Shown here: positions 1-8,223 of the stretch, one piece after another
Numbering within the stretch: the first letter of the stretch is position 1
Layout of the letters: every line of letters begins with the position of its first letter
Assembly: GCF_026342835.1 (NCBI RefSeq)
Contig: NZ_JAPEMI010000001.1
Location: forward strand, 3,106,501 to 3,170,500
DNA from: Streptomyces sp. NBC_00154
GTDB taxonomy: Bacteria > Actinomycetota > Actinomycetes > Streptomycetales > Streptomycetaceae
Length of the DNA: 64,000 nt
Reading direction: 5' to 3'
Program-made: the position numbers and the translations under genes
Notes under the pieces: generated by a model
What the model was told of the DNA's origin: nothing
The model's database searches: none
Seen by the model: the letters and a program-made list of their open reading frames with translations, nothing else

Positions 1-1444
1 CACGCAACAGGACGAGATCGCGGCGGCCGGCAGCGAGCTGATCGGCGGCCGGTCGGGACGCTGGGCGAGGACCGGCACCAGCCCGCTCACACCCGTGCGT
101 GTCGTCGCGCTGGTGGCCATCGGGATGTTTGCGCTCGGCATGGTGCAGAAGGCGCCCTGCTACAACTGGGCGTGGTTCAGAGGTGCCAGCTCGCAGTACA
201 CGCATGCCTGCTACTCCGACATTCCGCATCTCTTCGTCGGGCGTGGCTTCGCCGACGGCCTCGTGCCGTACTTCGACCGGCTGAGCGGCGACATGCAGTA
301 CCTCGAGTACCCCGTATTGACGGGTGTGTTCATGCAGGTCGCGGCTTGGCTGACGCCCGGCGGCTCCATGCAGTACCGCGAGCAGATGTACTGGATGGTC
401 AACGCGGGCATGCTCATGATCTGCACCGCGGTCATGGCCGTGTGTGTCGCCCGTACGCACCGGCGCCGTCCGTGGGACGGGCTACTGGTCGCCCTGGCGC
501 CCGCCTTCGCGCTCACCGCGACGATCAACTGGGACCTGCTGGCCGTCGCCCTGACGGCCGCGGCCATGCTCATGTGGTCCCGGCAGCGGGCGCTGGCGTT
601 CGGCGTCCTCATCGGCCTCGCCACGGCCGCCAAGCTCTATCCCGTGTTCCTGTTGGGGCCGATCTTCGTGCTCTGCTGGCGCGCGGGCAAATGGCGGGAG
701 TTCTTCGTGGCGACGCTCGGCGCGGCCGCATCCTGGCTGGTGGTGAACCTGCCGGTGATGGTGTTCGCGCCCGAGGGGTGGAAGAAGTTCTACACGTTCA
801 GCCACGACCGGCCGCTCGACTTCGGTTCGTTCTGGCTGATCATCGCGCAGCGTGCCGGTATCTCCATCTCGGTCGACACCGTGAACAACATTTCGCTGCT
901 GCTGACGATCCTGCTGTGCGCGGGCATCGGTGTGCTGACGCTGATGGCCCCGCGCCGGCCCCGCTTCGCTCAGCTGGCGTTTCTCGTCGTCGCGGCGTTC
1001 ATCCTCACCAACAAGGTCTATTCACCGCAGTACGTGCTGTGGCTGATCCCTCTTGCGGCGCTGGCCAGGCCGCGCTGGCGGGACTTCCTCATCTGGCAGG
1101 CGTGCGAGGTCATGTACTTCCTGGGGATCTGGATGTACCTCGCGTACACGACGAGCGGCGACAAGCACCAGGGGCTGCCGACGGAGGGGTACCAGCTGGC
1201 GATCGCCGTGCATCTGCTGGGCACGCTGTACCTCTGCGCCGTCGTCGTACGGGACATCCTGATGCCGGAGCGGGACGTCGTACGCAGCGACGGGTCGGAC
1301 GATCCGTCGGGCGGGGTGCTCGACGGGGCCGAGGACGCTTTTGTACTGGGACACGCAGCGACGCACCGGCCGCGGCACGCGGCGCACGCGGTCGAGGGAC
1401 CGTGGGTGGAGTGGGGCGCGGCGCACGAATCGGCCACCGACTGA
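1..1444 (+). CDS. GT87/DUF2029-type membrane glycosyltransferase, 5' end outside window
   Basis: This is a polytopic membrane protein, hydrophobic almost throughout, with roughly nine to eleven likely membrane helices and a polar C-terminal tail of about 60 residues. The first helix (VVALVAIGMFALGMV) is followed by an extracytoplasmic loop containing acidic and aromatic residues and a DIPHLF segment, as in the glycosyltransferase-87 / DUF2029 family, which uses polyprenyl-phosphate sugars at the outer membrane face. A GTG occurs at 95, but the frame is open back to base 2 with a normal-looking hydrophilic N-terminus, so I treat the gene as truncated by the window edge. The substrate is unknown. 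It converges on the racemase-like gene, with a short inverted repeat (CTCGCCG at 1452-1458, CGGCGAG at 1475-1481) between them that may act as a terminator. Confidence 0.75.
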   Translation, partial: TQQDEIAAAGSELIGGRSGRWARTGTSPLTPVRVVALVAIGMFALGMVQKAPCYNWAWFRGASSQYTHACYSDIPHLFVGRGFADGLVPYFDRLSGDMQYLEYPVLTGVFMQVAAWLTPGGSMQYREQMYWMVNAGMLMICTAVMAVCVARTHRRRPWDGLLVALAPAFALTATINWDLLAVALTAAAMLMWSRQRALAFGVLIGLATAAKLYPVFLLGPIFVLCWRAGKWREFFVATLGAAASWLVVNLPVMVFAPEGWKKFYTFSHDRPLDFGSFWLIIAQRAGISISVDTVNNISLLLTILLCAGIGVLTLMAPRRPRFAQLAFLVVAAFILTNKVYSPQYVLWLIPLAALARPRWRDFLIWQACEVMYFLGIWMYLAYTTSGDKHQGLPTEGYQLAIAVHLLGTLYLCAVVVRDILMPERDVVRSDGSDDPSGGVLDGAEDAFVLGHAATHRPRHAAHAVEGPWVEWGAAHESATD

Positions 1445-1522
1445 GCAGGGCCTCGCCGGAAGGCTGCGAGCCCTCGGCGAGACCCTGGCCTCAACGGTCG
1501 TTCTCCGGGTCGGCCCAGCGCC

Positions 1523-2554
1523 TCAGCGGTCGACGAGACGGTCGAACTGGGTGGTCGTGTGGCGCAGATGGGCGACCAGCTCGTCCCCGACCTTCGGCTC
1601 CGGCGCGTCCGCAGGTACGAACAGGATCGACACCTGCATGTGCGGCGGCTCGGCGAACCAGCGCTGCTTGCCCGCCCAGACGAACGGTGACAGGTTGCGG
1701 TTGACCGTGGCCAGGCCGGCGCGAGCGACGCCCTTGGCCCGCGGCATCACGCCGTGCAGGGCCTTCGGGGCCTCCAGGCCCACGCCGTGCGACGTACCGC
1801 CGGCGACGACCACCAGCCAGCCGTCGGAGGCGGCTCTCTGCTGGCGGTAGCCGAACCGGTCGCCCTTGACGACACGTGTGACGTCGAGGACGGAGCCCCG
1901 GTACTCCGTCGCGTCGTGGTCGCCGAGCCACAGCCGCGTGCCGATACGGGCGCGGAAGCGGGTCTGCGGGAACTGCTGCTGCAGCCGGGCCAGTTCCTCG
2001 GCACGCAGATGGCTGACGAACATGGTGTGCAGCGGCAGCCGGGCCGCCCGCAGACGGTCCATCCAGCCGATGACCTCCTCGACGGCGTCCGAGCCGTCCG
2101 TCCGGTCCAGCGGCAGGTGCAGGGCAAAACCTTCGAGGCGTACGTCCTCGATGGCGGCGTGCAACTGCCCCAGCTCCTCCTCCTTGACGCCGTGACGCTT
2201 CATCGAGCTCATGCACTCGATGACGACACGGGCCCCGACCAGGGCGTGCACACCGTCCACGGAGGACACGGACCGGATGACGCGGTCGGGCAGCGGCACC
2301 GGCTCCTCGCCCCGCCGGAACGGGGTGAGCACCAGCAGATCGCCGCTGAACCAGTCCTTTATGCGGGCCGCCTCATAGGTGGTGCCGACGGCCAGGGTGT
2401 CGGAGCCGAAGCGGATCGCCTCGTCGGCGAGCCGCTCGTGACCGAAGCCGTATCCGTTGCCCTTGCAGACCGGGACGAGCCCGGGGAACTGGTCGAGCAC
2501 GGATTTCTGGTGCGCCCGCCAGCGCGCGGTGTCGACGTAGAGGGAGAGCGCCAT
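1523..2554 (-). CDS. Alanine racemase-like PLP barrel protein
   Basis: A 343-residue protein whose N-terminus matches fold-type III PLP enzymes: a beta-strand running into VPVCKGNGYGFG, where Lys31 would be the PLP-binding lysine (the usual form is VVKANAYGHG). The remainder looks like a TIM barrel plus a C-terminal beta domain. It may interconvert L- and D-alanine or another amino acid, but the active-site signature is divergent from canonical Alr, so substrate and even activity are uncertain. The ATG at 2554 is the first start in frame; the upstream SD is weak. It lies 133 bp downstream of femX on the same strand, and both could serve peptidoglycan precursor synthesis. The gap between them holds no gene that I can see. 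Confidence 0.75.
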   Translation of the reverse strand: MALSLYVDTARWRAHQKSVLDQFPGLVPVCKGNGYGFGHERLADEAIRFGSDTLAVGTTYEAARIKDWFSGDLLVLTPFRRGEEPVPLPDRVIRSVSSVDGVHALVGARVVIECMSSMKRHGVKEEELGQLHAAIEDVRLEGFALHLPLDRTDGSDAVEEVIGWMDRLRAARLPLHTMFVSHLRAEELARLQQQFPQTRFRARIGTRLWLGDHDATEYRGSVLDVTRVVKGDRFGYRQQRAASDGWLVVVAGGTSHGVGLEAPKALHGVMPRAKGVARAGLATVNRNLSPFVWAGKQRWFAEPPHMQVSILFVPADAPEPKVGDELVAHLRHTTTQFDRLVDR

Positions 2555-2687
2555 GGCCGGTCCGGAACCTTTCTGGTGGCTGCGGTGTATCAGAGGTATG
2601 CGGAGCTTGATGAAGTGCCTGAGATCGTTGGCCTGCCTTCAGGCATGCCTGCTGAAGCACCTATTGAAACGAATGAAGCCGGTTTCG

Positions 2688-3806
2688 TCAGCGGCGCGAC
2701 ATGTACATATCGAGAGCCTTGTGGAGCAGCTTGTTGAGCGGGAAGTCCCACTCGCCGACGTACTCGACGGCTTCGCCGCCGGTACCGACCTTGAACTGGA
2801 TCAGACCGAAGAGGTGGTCCGTCTCGTCGAGCGAGTCGCTGATGCCGCGCAGGTCGTAGACGGTAGCGCCCATCGCATACGAGTCGCGCAGCATGCGCCA
2901 CTGCATCGCGTTCGAGGGCCGGACCTCGCGCCCGATGTTGTCGGATGCGCCGTACGAGTACCAGACGTGGCCACCGACGACGAGCATCGTCGCCGCCGAC
3001 AGGTTCACGCCGTTGTGCCGCGCGAAATAGAGCCGCATGCGGTTGGGGTCCTCGGAGTTGAGTACCGTCCACATGCGCTGGAAATAAGAGAGCGGGCGCG
3101 GCCGGAAGTGGTCGCGGACCGCGGTGATCTCGTACAGCCGCTGCCATTCGGCGAGGTCCTCGTAACTGCCCTGGACGACCTCGACACCGGCCTTCTCGGC
3201 CTTCTTGATGTTGCGGCGCCACAGCTGGTTGAAGCCCTTGAGGACGTCTTCCAGCGACCGGTTGGCCAGCGGGACCTGGAAGACATAGCGAGGCTGTACG
3301 TCACCGAATCCGGCGCCGCCGTCCTCGCCCTGCTGCCAGCCCATCTTCCTCAGCCGGTCGGCGACTTCGAAGGCGCGAGGCTCGATGTGGGTGGCCTCGA
3401 CGTCGCGCAGACGCTTCACATCAGGGTCCTGGATACCGGACTTGATGGCGGCCGCGTCCCAGCGACGGATGACGACCGGCGGGCCCATCTTCACGGAGAA
3501 GGCCCCCTGCTGCTTGAGATGCGCCAGCATCGGCTGCAGCCAGTCGTCCAGATTCGGGGCGTACCAGTTGATGACCGGACCCTCGGGGAGGTACGCGAGG
3601 TACCTCTTGATCTTGGGCAGCTGGCGGTACAGGACCAGGCCAGCGCCGACCAACTTGCCGCTCTTGTCGAACCATCCCAGATTCTCCGAGCGCCATTCGG
3701 TCTTCACATCAGCCCACGCCGGGACCTGGCAGTGACTGGCCGAAGGCAGACTCTGGATGTACGCCAGATGCTGCTCTCGGCTGATGGTCCTCAGGGTCAG
3801 GCTCAT
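2688..3806 (-). CDS. femX: FemX/FemAB-family peptidyltransferase (lipid II interpeptide bridge)
   Basis: A 372-residue member of the FemABX family, aminoacyl-tRNA-dependent enzymes that build the interpeptide bridge of peptidoglycan on lipid II. Two tandem GNAT-like halves are visible: an N-terminal one with the typical HCQVPAWADVK segment and RYLAYLPEGPVI motif, and a C-terminal one with WRRNIKKAEKAGVEV, followed by the family pattern of an aromatic-rich region and YDLRGI near residue 320. Streptomyces peptidoglycan has LL-DAP with a single glycine bridge, so glycine transfer is the likely reaction. In S. coelicolor the femX in this neighbourhood is reported as essential. The ATG at 3806 is preceded by a GAGGAG ribosome-binding site. 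Cytoplasmic, membrane-associated. Confidence 0.88.
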   Translation of the reverse strand: MSLTLRTISREQHLAYIQSLPSASHCQVPAWADVKTEWRSENLGWFDKSGKLVGAGLVLYRQLPKIKRYLAYLPEGPVINWYAPNLDDWLQPMLAHLKQQGAFSVKMGPPVVIRRWDAAAIKSGIQDPDVKRLRDVEATHIEPRAFEVADRLRKMGWQQGEDGGAGFGDVQPRYVFQVPLANRSLEDVLKGFNQLWRRNIKKAEKAGVEVVQGSYEDLAEWQRLYEITAVRDHFRPRPLSYFQRMWTVLNSEDPNRMRLYFARHNGVNLSAATMLVVGGHVWYSYGASDNIGREVRPSNAMQWRMLRDSYAMGATVYDLRGISDSLDETDHLFGLIQFKVGTGGEAVEYVGEWDFPLNKLLHKALDMYMSRR

Positions 3807-4016
3807 GTCGGGGCGCTCCTCGGCAGGTGTGTCCCCATCGGTCAGGGGCTCCGGCTCTCGCGCCGAAGCCTACTGCGACCGGGGAACGTCCCGTCTGGCC
3901 CTATGGGACCTTGCCGTCCCGGTGGAACCCGGCAGCCCGGTCCACCGGGACCTGGACGGCCCCGTGGTGTGGACCGGCGCCGGGTCCCGATGTGTTCGGC
4001 CGGGTCCGGGCCGGGA

Positions 4017-4331
4017 TCAGCCGACCACGCCGCCGAAGAGGCCTCCATGGGCCATGCCCAGGAAGAATCCGATGGCGGACGCGCCCATGCCGAGGATCAG
4101 CGGGAACCTCTCGCGCGTGGTCACCGAGATGTACTGCCCGTACGCACCCGTCAGGATCCCGACGAGTCCGGCCCACGAGCTGATCAGATGCAGACTGTGG
4201 AACATCGCCGTCACGAAGGCGAGAAGGCCGAGAACGGCGGTCACCGCTACCAGGGTGTCCTGGAGCGGATGGGGCCTGCCGTCCGTGGCCAGCAGGGAAA
4301 CGGCAGGGCGGGTTCGCGTTGTCTGTGCCAT
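4017..4331 (-). CDS. Small membrane protein of unknown function
   Basis: A 104-residue protein with three predicted membrane helices: LVAVTAVLGLLAFVTAMF, LISSWAGLVGILTGAYG, and LILGMGASAIGFFLGM running into a Gly-rich C-terminus. The ATG at 4331 is chosen over an upstream in-frame start at 4409 because an excellent SD (AGGAGGT, within 4337-4343) sits just in front of it. I recognise no enzymatic motif. It is divergent from rpsF and conserved at this position in Streptomyces as far as I recall. Function unknown. Confidence 0.75.
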   Translation of the reverse strand: MAQTTRTRPAVSLLATDGRPHPLQDTLVAVTAVLGLLAFVTAMFHSLHLISSWAGLVGILTGAYGQYISVTTRERFPLILGMGASAIGFFLGMAHGGLFGGVVG

Positions 4332-4563
4332 GGAGTACCTCCTGGCCGAAAGGCGGCGCATGGTGTCGCCGCTCACACCCGATGTGTACAGATTGCGTCT
4401 CCTGAGCACCGGATTTCAACCGGAAGCCGGTGTGCGGGTACTCTGTACGGTCTGCACCGGTGTCTGCCCAGGCCAGCACATCAGCTCCTCTCGATGGAGG
4501 GCGTTGTCAGTGCCGGCTGTTTTACTCGGAGACACTGTTGCTTTACGCATCACGACCCTCCTG

Positions 4564-4580
4564 CCACGGAACGACCGTGG
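4564..4580 (+). promoter_or_regulatory. Hairpin in rpsF leader, candidate S6:S18 autoregulatory element
   Basis: CCACGG (4564-4569) and CCGTGG (4575-4580) form a perfect six-pair stem with loop AACGA, 11 bases before the rpsF SD (AAAGGAGGT, 4592-4600). Leaders of rpsF-rpsR operons in many bacteria carry an RNA element bound by the S6:S18 complex; a small hairpin next to CCG is a component of that motif. I see the hairpin but cannot confirm the full element. Confidence 0.35.
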
Positions 4581-4609
4581 CCGCTGAGTCCAAAGGAGGT
4601 GGGTTCCAC

Positions 4610-4900
4610 ATGCGTCACTACGAGGTGATGGTCATCCTCGACCCCGATCTCGAGGAGCGCGCTGTCTCCCCGCTGATCGAGAACTTCCTCTCCGTCGTCC
4701 GTGAGGGCAACGGAAAGGTTGAGAAGGTCGACACCTGGGGCCGTCGTCGTCTCGCTTACGAGATCAAGAAGAAGCCCGAGGGCATCTACTCGGTCATCGA
4801 TCTGCAGGCCGAGCCTGCGATCGTCAAGGAGCTCGACCGCCAGATGAACCTGAACGAGTCGGTCCTCCGGACCAAGGTCCTCCGTCCCGAGATCCACTGA
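4610..4900 (+). CDS. rpsF: 30S ribosomal protein S6
   Basis: A 96-residue protein with the S6 ferredoxin-like fold signature: N-terminal [16 protein letters not shown], a central [14 protein letters not shown] and C-terminal [16 protein letters not shown]6 pairs with S18 and binds 16S rRNA in the platform of the small subunit. The start at 4610 is fixed by the family N-terminus and by AAAGGAGGT ten bases upstream; a longer upstream reading frame has no SD. First gene of the rpsF-ssb-rpsR-rplI cluster, a classic bacterial order. Confidence 0.98.
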   Translation: MRHYEVMVILDPDLEERAVSPLIENFLSVVREGNGKVEKVDTWGRRRLAYEIKKKPEGIYSVIDLQAEPAIVKELDRQMNLNESVLRTKVLRPEIH

Positions 4901-4974
4901 GCATCTAGCTCAGCGGTCATCGGGTTCGAGTAGCAGCAAGCAGCCAGAAGCAATCCCCGCCGAGAGGTTCACCC

Positions 4975-5589
4975 ATGGCAGGCGAGACCGTCATCACGGT
5001 CGTCGGCAATCTCGTCGACGACCCCGAGCTGCGCTTCACCCCGTCCGGTGCGGCGGTCGCGAAGTTCCGTGTCGCGTCCACTCCCCGCATCTTCGACCGG
5101 CAGACCAATGAGTGGAAGGACGGCGAAGGCCTGTTCCTCACCTGCTCGGTCTGGCGACAGGCGGCGGAGAACGTCGCCGAGTCGCTCCAGCGAGGCATGC
5201 GCGTTGTCGTGCAGGGCCGGCTGAAGCAGCGGTCGTACGAAGACCGCGAAGGCGTGAAGCGCACGGTCTACGAGCTGGACGTCGAGGAAGTCGGCCCCAG
5301 CCTCAAGAGCGCCACGGCCAAGGTCACCAAGACCACCGGTCGCGGTGGCCAGGGCGGCCAGGGTGGTTACGGCGGTGGCCAGCAGGGCGGCGGCAACTGG
5401 GGCGGCGGTCCCAGTGGCGGTGGCCAGCAGGGTGGCGGCGGTGCTCCCGCCGACGACCCGTGGGCCACCAGCGCGCCGGCCAGCGGCCAGCAGGGCGGGG
5501 GTCAGCAGGGTGGCGGAGGCGGTTGGGGCGGAAGCTCCGGCGGTTCCGGCGGTTCTGGTGGCGGCTACTCGGACGAGCCCCCCTTCTAG
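4975..5589 (+). CDS. ssb: Single-stranded DNA-binding protein
   Basis: A 204-residue SSB. Residues 1 to about 115 form the OB fold ([19 protein letters not shown] at the N-terminus, then a KFRVAST strand, a [15 protein letters not shown] helix region and [10 protein letters not shown]). Residues 120-195 are a low-complexity linker very rich in Gly, Gln and Ser (repeated GGQQGGG units), and the protein ends in the acidic tip DEPPF that recruits partner proteins. It protects ssDNA in replication and repair. SD GAGAGG precedes the ATG. It sits 74 bp after rpsF and 43 bp before rpsR, so is probably co-transcribed. Confidence 0.98.
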   Translation: MAGETVITVVGNLVDDPELRFTPSGAAVAKFRVASTPRIFDRQTNEWKDGEGLFLTCSVWRQAAENVAESLQRGMRVVVQGRLKQRSYEDREGVKRTVYELDVEEVGPSLKSATAKVTKTTGRGGQGGQGGYGGGQQGGGNWGGGPSGGGQQGGGGAPADDPWATSAPASGQQGGGQQGGGGGWGGSSGGSGGSGGGYSDEPPF

Positions 5590-5632
5590 GGAAGCTCGTA
5601 CCCCCACTTCTTGATCACACAGGAGAAACACC

Positions 5633-5869
5633 ATGGCGAAGCCGCCTGTGCGCAAGCCTAAGAAGAAGGTCTGCGCGTTCTGCAAGGACAAGACCCAGTA
5701 CGTGGACTACAAGGACACGAACATGCTGCGGAAGTTCATTTCCGACCGCGGCAAGATCCGTGCCCGCCGCGTCACCGGCAACTGCACGCAGCACCAGCGT
5801 GACGTCGCCACGGCAGTCAAGAACAGCCGTGAGATGGCGCTGCTGCCCTACACGTCCACCGCGCGATAA
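5633..5869 (+). CDS. rpsR: 30S ribosomal protein S18 (zinc-binding, C+ type)
   Basis: A 78-residue S18. The N-terminus is basic ([10 protein letters not shown]) and contains CAFC, with a second pair CTQH at about residues 50-53. Together these make the four-ligand set of the zinc-containing C+ paralogue, as opposed to the cysteine-free zinc-independent copy that Streptomyces keeps elsewhere under Zur control. The core [18 protein letters not shown] is standard S18. S18 heterodimerises with S6. SD AGGAG precedes the ATG. Confidence 0.97.
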   Translation: MAKPPVRKPKKKVCAFCKDKTQYVDYKDTNMLRKFISDRGKIRARRVTGNCTQHQRDVATAVKNSREMALLPYTSTAR

Positions 5870-5887
5870 GGGAAGGGTGACCGAATA

Positions 5888-6334
5888 ATGAAGATCATCC
5901 TCACCCACGAGGTCTCCGGCCTCGGCACTGCCGGCGACGTCGTCGACGTCAAGGACGGGTACGCCCGTAACTACCTGGTTCCGCGTGGCTTTGCCATCCG
6001 CTGGACCAAGGGCGGCGAGAAGGACGTGGCGCAGATCCGCCGCGCCCGCAAGATCCACGAGATCGCGACGATCGAGCAGGCCAACGAGGTCAAGGCCAAG
6101 CTCGAGGCCGTGAAGGTCCGTCTGGCTGTTCGCTCCGGCGACGCCGGCCGTCTCTTCGGCTCCGTCACCCCGGCCGACATCGCCTCGGCGATCAAGGCTG
6201 CCGGTGGCCCGGACGTCGACAAGCGTCGCGTCGAGCTCGGCTCGCCGATCAAGACGCTCGGCGGACACCAGGTGTCCGTGCGTCTGCACCCCGAGGTTGC
6301 GGCGAAGCTCGGCATCGAGGTCGTTGCTGCCTAA
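5888..6334 (+). CDS. rplI: 50S ribosomal protein L9
   Basis: A 148-residue L9 with the N-terminal domain [19 protein letters not shown] and the family signature [13 protein letters not shown], a long central helix, and a C-terminal domain ending in [20 protein letters not shown]9 binds 23S rRNA domain V and extends from the 50S subunit. Start ATG with SD GGGAAGGGTGACC. Only 18 bp separates it from rpsR. A strong terminator follows at 6358-6390. Confidence 0.98.
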   Translation: MKIILTHEVSGLGTAGDVVDVKDGYARNYLVPRGFAIRWTKGGEKDVAQIRRARKIHEIATIEQANEVKAKLEAVKVRLAVRSGDAGRLFGSVTPADIASAIKAAGGPDVDKRRVELGSPIKTLGGHQVSVRLHPEVAAKLGIEVVAA

Positions 6335-6357
6335 GGGCAGAGCTCACCAGAGCAGGT

Positions 6358-6390
6358 GAGGGGCCGCACTCCATGGGAGTGCGGCCCCTC
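6358..6390 (+). terminator. Perfect 15-bp hairpin after rplI
   Basis: GAGGGGCCGCACTCC (6358-6372) and its exact reverse complement (6376-6390) are separated by ATG. It lies 23 bases after the rplI stop, between convergent rplI and the MATE gene, and can terminate both. There is no U-tract, as usual in Streptomyces. Confidence 0.85.
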
Positions 6391-6393
6391 GTC

Positions 6394-6407
6394 GTTTCAC
6401 GTGAAAC
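6394..6407. other. parS site (ParB binding), perfect
   Basis: GTTTCACGTGAAAC, the palindromic consensus recognised by ParB in Streptomyces and most bacteria. It lies in the 35-bp space between the rplI terminator and the end of the MATE gene, three bases after the hairpin. ParB-parS complexes organise the oriC region and guide segregation into spores. Confidence 0.92.
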
Positions 6408-6425
6408 AGGCTCCGCGGCCGGTGG

Positions 6426-7772
6426 TCAGCGGGTGGCCCCGGTGACGATCCACTTGCCCGAACGAGTCCGCAGCCAGAGCGTCACCATGCGCACTGTCAT
6501 CATCAGGGCCATCGCCCACCACAGCGCCGTCAGCCCCCCGCCGATCGTGGGCACAAGCAGGGCGACCGGAGCGAAGACGGTCAGAGTGATCAGCATGGCC
6601 CAGGCGAGGTAACGGCCGTCCCCCGCGCCCATGAGTACACCGTCCAGGACGAAGACCACGCCGGCGATCGGCTGGGACAGTGCCACCACCAGCAAGGCCG
6701 GGATGAGTGTGTCCTGCACTGCTCCGTCGCGGGTGAAGAGCGGGATGAACAGGGGTCTGGCGAGCACGATCAGTGCCCCGAGCACCACACCCGAGGTAAT
6801 GCCCCACTGGACCATGCGACGGCATGCCTCACGTGCGCCCTGGGTGTCATTGGCTCCCAGATAGCGGCCGATGATGGCCTGCCCGGCGATGGCAATGGCA
6901 TCGAGGGCGAAAGCCATCAGGCTCCACAGGGAGAGGATGATCTGGTGGGCGGCGATATCGGTGTCGCCAAGGCGTGCGGCGACGGCGGTGGCGATCATCA
7001 GTACGGCACGGAGCGACAGCGTACGGACCAGCAGGGGGACGCCGGCCTGCGCGCTGGCCCTGATCCCTGTCGCGTCGGGGCGCAACGAAGCCCCGTGCCG
7101 ACGCGCTCCCCGTACCACCACGATCAGATAGGCGGCAGCCATCCCGAACTGGGCGATCACCGTGCCCCAGGCCGATCCGGCGATGCCGAGCCCGGCGCCG
7201 TAGACGAGACCCACGTTGAGGGCGCCGTTGGCCGCGAAGCCGCCGATGGCGACATAGAGCGGGGTTCTGGTGTCCTGCAGGCCGCGGAGTACGCCGGTCG
7301 CGGCCATCACGATGAGCATGGCGGGGATGCCGAGACTGGATATCCGCAGATAGGTGGTGGCGTACGGGGCGGCGGTGTCGGAGGCGCCGAAGATCCCGAC
7401 GAGCCAGGATGCCGAGGGAAGCGTCACGGCTATGACGGCGACGCCGAGGAGCAGGGCCAGCCAGATGCCGTCCATGCCCTGCCGTATCGCGGAGGCAAGA
7501 TCGCCTGCCCCTACCCGCCGGGCGACCGCTGCCGTGGTGGCGTACGCGAGGAAGACGAAGATGCTGACGGCGGTGGTCAGCAGTGCCGCGGCGACGCCCA
7601 GGCCGGCCAGTTGCGGTGTGCCCAGATGGCCGACGATGGCGCTGTCGACCAGGACGAAGAGCGGCTCGGCTACGAGTGCGCCGAAGGCGGGGACGGCGAG
7701 CGCGATGATCTCGCGATCGTGCCGTCGACGGCTGGAGTGCGAGGTCGCTGGGGCCAGGGTCATGGGCGCCAA
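6426..7772 (-). CDS. MATE-family efflux transporter (DinF-like)
   Basis: A 448-residue, 12-helix transporter. The N-terminus ALAVPAFGALVAEPLFVLVDS followed by AIVGHLGT is the MATE signature, and the pseudo-symmetric second half begins near LSLRAVLMIATAVAARLG with AAHQIILSLWSL, typical of the DinF branch. It probably exports cationic or hydrophobic compounds using a Na+ or H+ gradient; substrates are unknown. The frame starts with TTG at 7772, which has a GGAAGG SD five bases upstream; an ATG at 7763 is the alternative. Convergent with rplI, divergent from dnaB. Confidence 0.9.
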   Translation of the reverse strand: MAPMTLAPATSHSSRRRHDREIIALAVPAFGALVAEPLFVLVDSAIVGHLGTPQLAGLGVAAALLTTAVSIFVFLAYATTAAVARRVGAGDLASAIRQGMDGIWLALLLGVAVIAVTLPSASWLVGIFGASDTAAPYATTYLRISSLGIPAMLIVMAATGVLRGLQDTRTPLYVAIGGFAANGALNVGLVYGAGLGIAGSAWGTVIAQFGMAAAYLIVVVRGARRHGASLRPDATGIRASAQAGVPLLVRTLSLRAVLMIATAVAARLGDTDIAAHQIILSLWSLMAFALDAIAIAGQAIIGRYLGANDTQGAREACRRMVQWGITSGVVLGALIVLARPLFIPLFTRDGAVQDTLIPALLVVALSQPIAGVVFVLDGVLMGAGDGRYLAWAMLITLTVFAPVALLVPTIGGGLTALWWAMALMMTVRMVTLWLRTRSGKWIVTGATR

Positions 7773-7951
7773 TCTAACCTTCCACAGGTAACGGATGCAA
7801 TGCGATAGTGATCCTTACATTTACCGGTGCGTTGTGTTCTTCTGCACCTGGTTTGCCGTGATCTTGTGCCGAGTCGGAAAGTTTTTCTCCCCCACAGCCC
7901 GTGGACGGAGAAAGGCCAGGTCACGGCAGTGGTCAGGGCGGCGTTATGAGT

Positions 7952-8040
7952 TTGTCCACAGTGCTGTCCCCCGCTCCGTGCACAGGTTCTGCGGAGTTCT
8001 CCACAGCATCTGATCCGTCGTCCACATGCCCTGTGGATAA
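7952..8040. promoter_or_regulatory. DnaA-box cluster upstream of dnaB
   Basis: Four 9-mers fit the Streptomyces DnaA-box family: TTGTCCACA (7952-7960), TTCTCCACA (7997-8005), TCGTCCACA (8018-8026) and, on the minus strand, TTATCCACA (8032-8040). The first and last are perfect strong boxes. They lie in the 450-bp gap between the MATE gene and dnaB, ending 183 bp before the dnaB start. The rest of the gap must contain the dnaB and MATE promoters, but I cannot assign them; the stretch just after the MATE start (7795-7890) is AT-richer. Confidence 0.75.
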
Positions 8041-8223
8041 CCAGATTGGCGGACGGTGCCGGGGCGCCTACCGTGGACCGGCGCCCACACCCCGTTTCAG
8101 CCCTGGAATCCCACAGAAGCTCGACGTGATGGAACCGGAGTCGAGCGTCTTGATTGTCGGTGCTGTGCCGTAAGAAGGAGTGGCACGGCGAGGGTCCGCG
8201 GAGCGGACGGGAGGAGGTGGCCG

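Noticed and set aside
5340..5580. Tandem repeat or CRISPR-like array in the ssb 3' region
   Set aside because: The repetitiveness comes from codons for the Gly/Gln-rich SSB linker; no regular spacer pattern.
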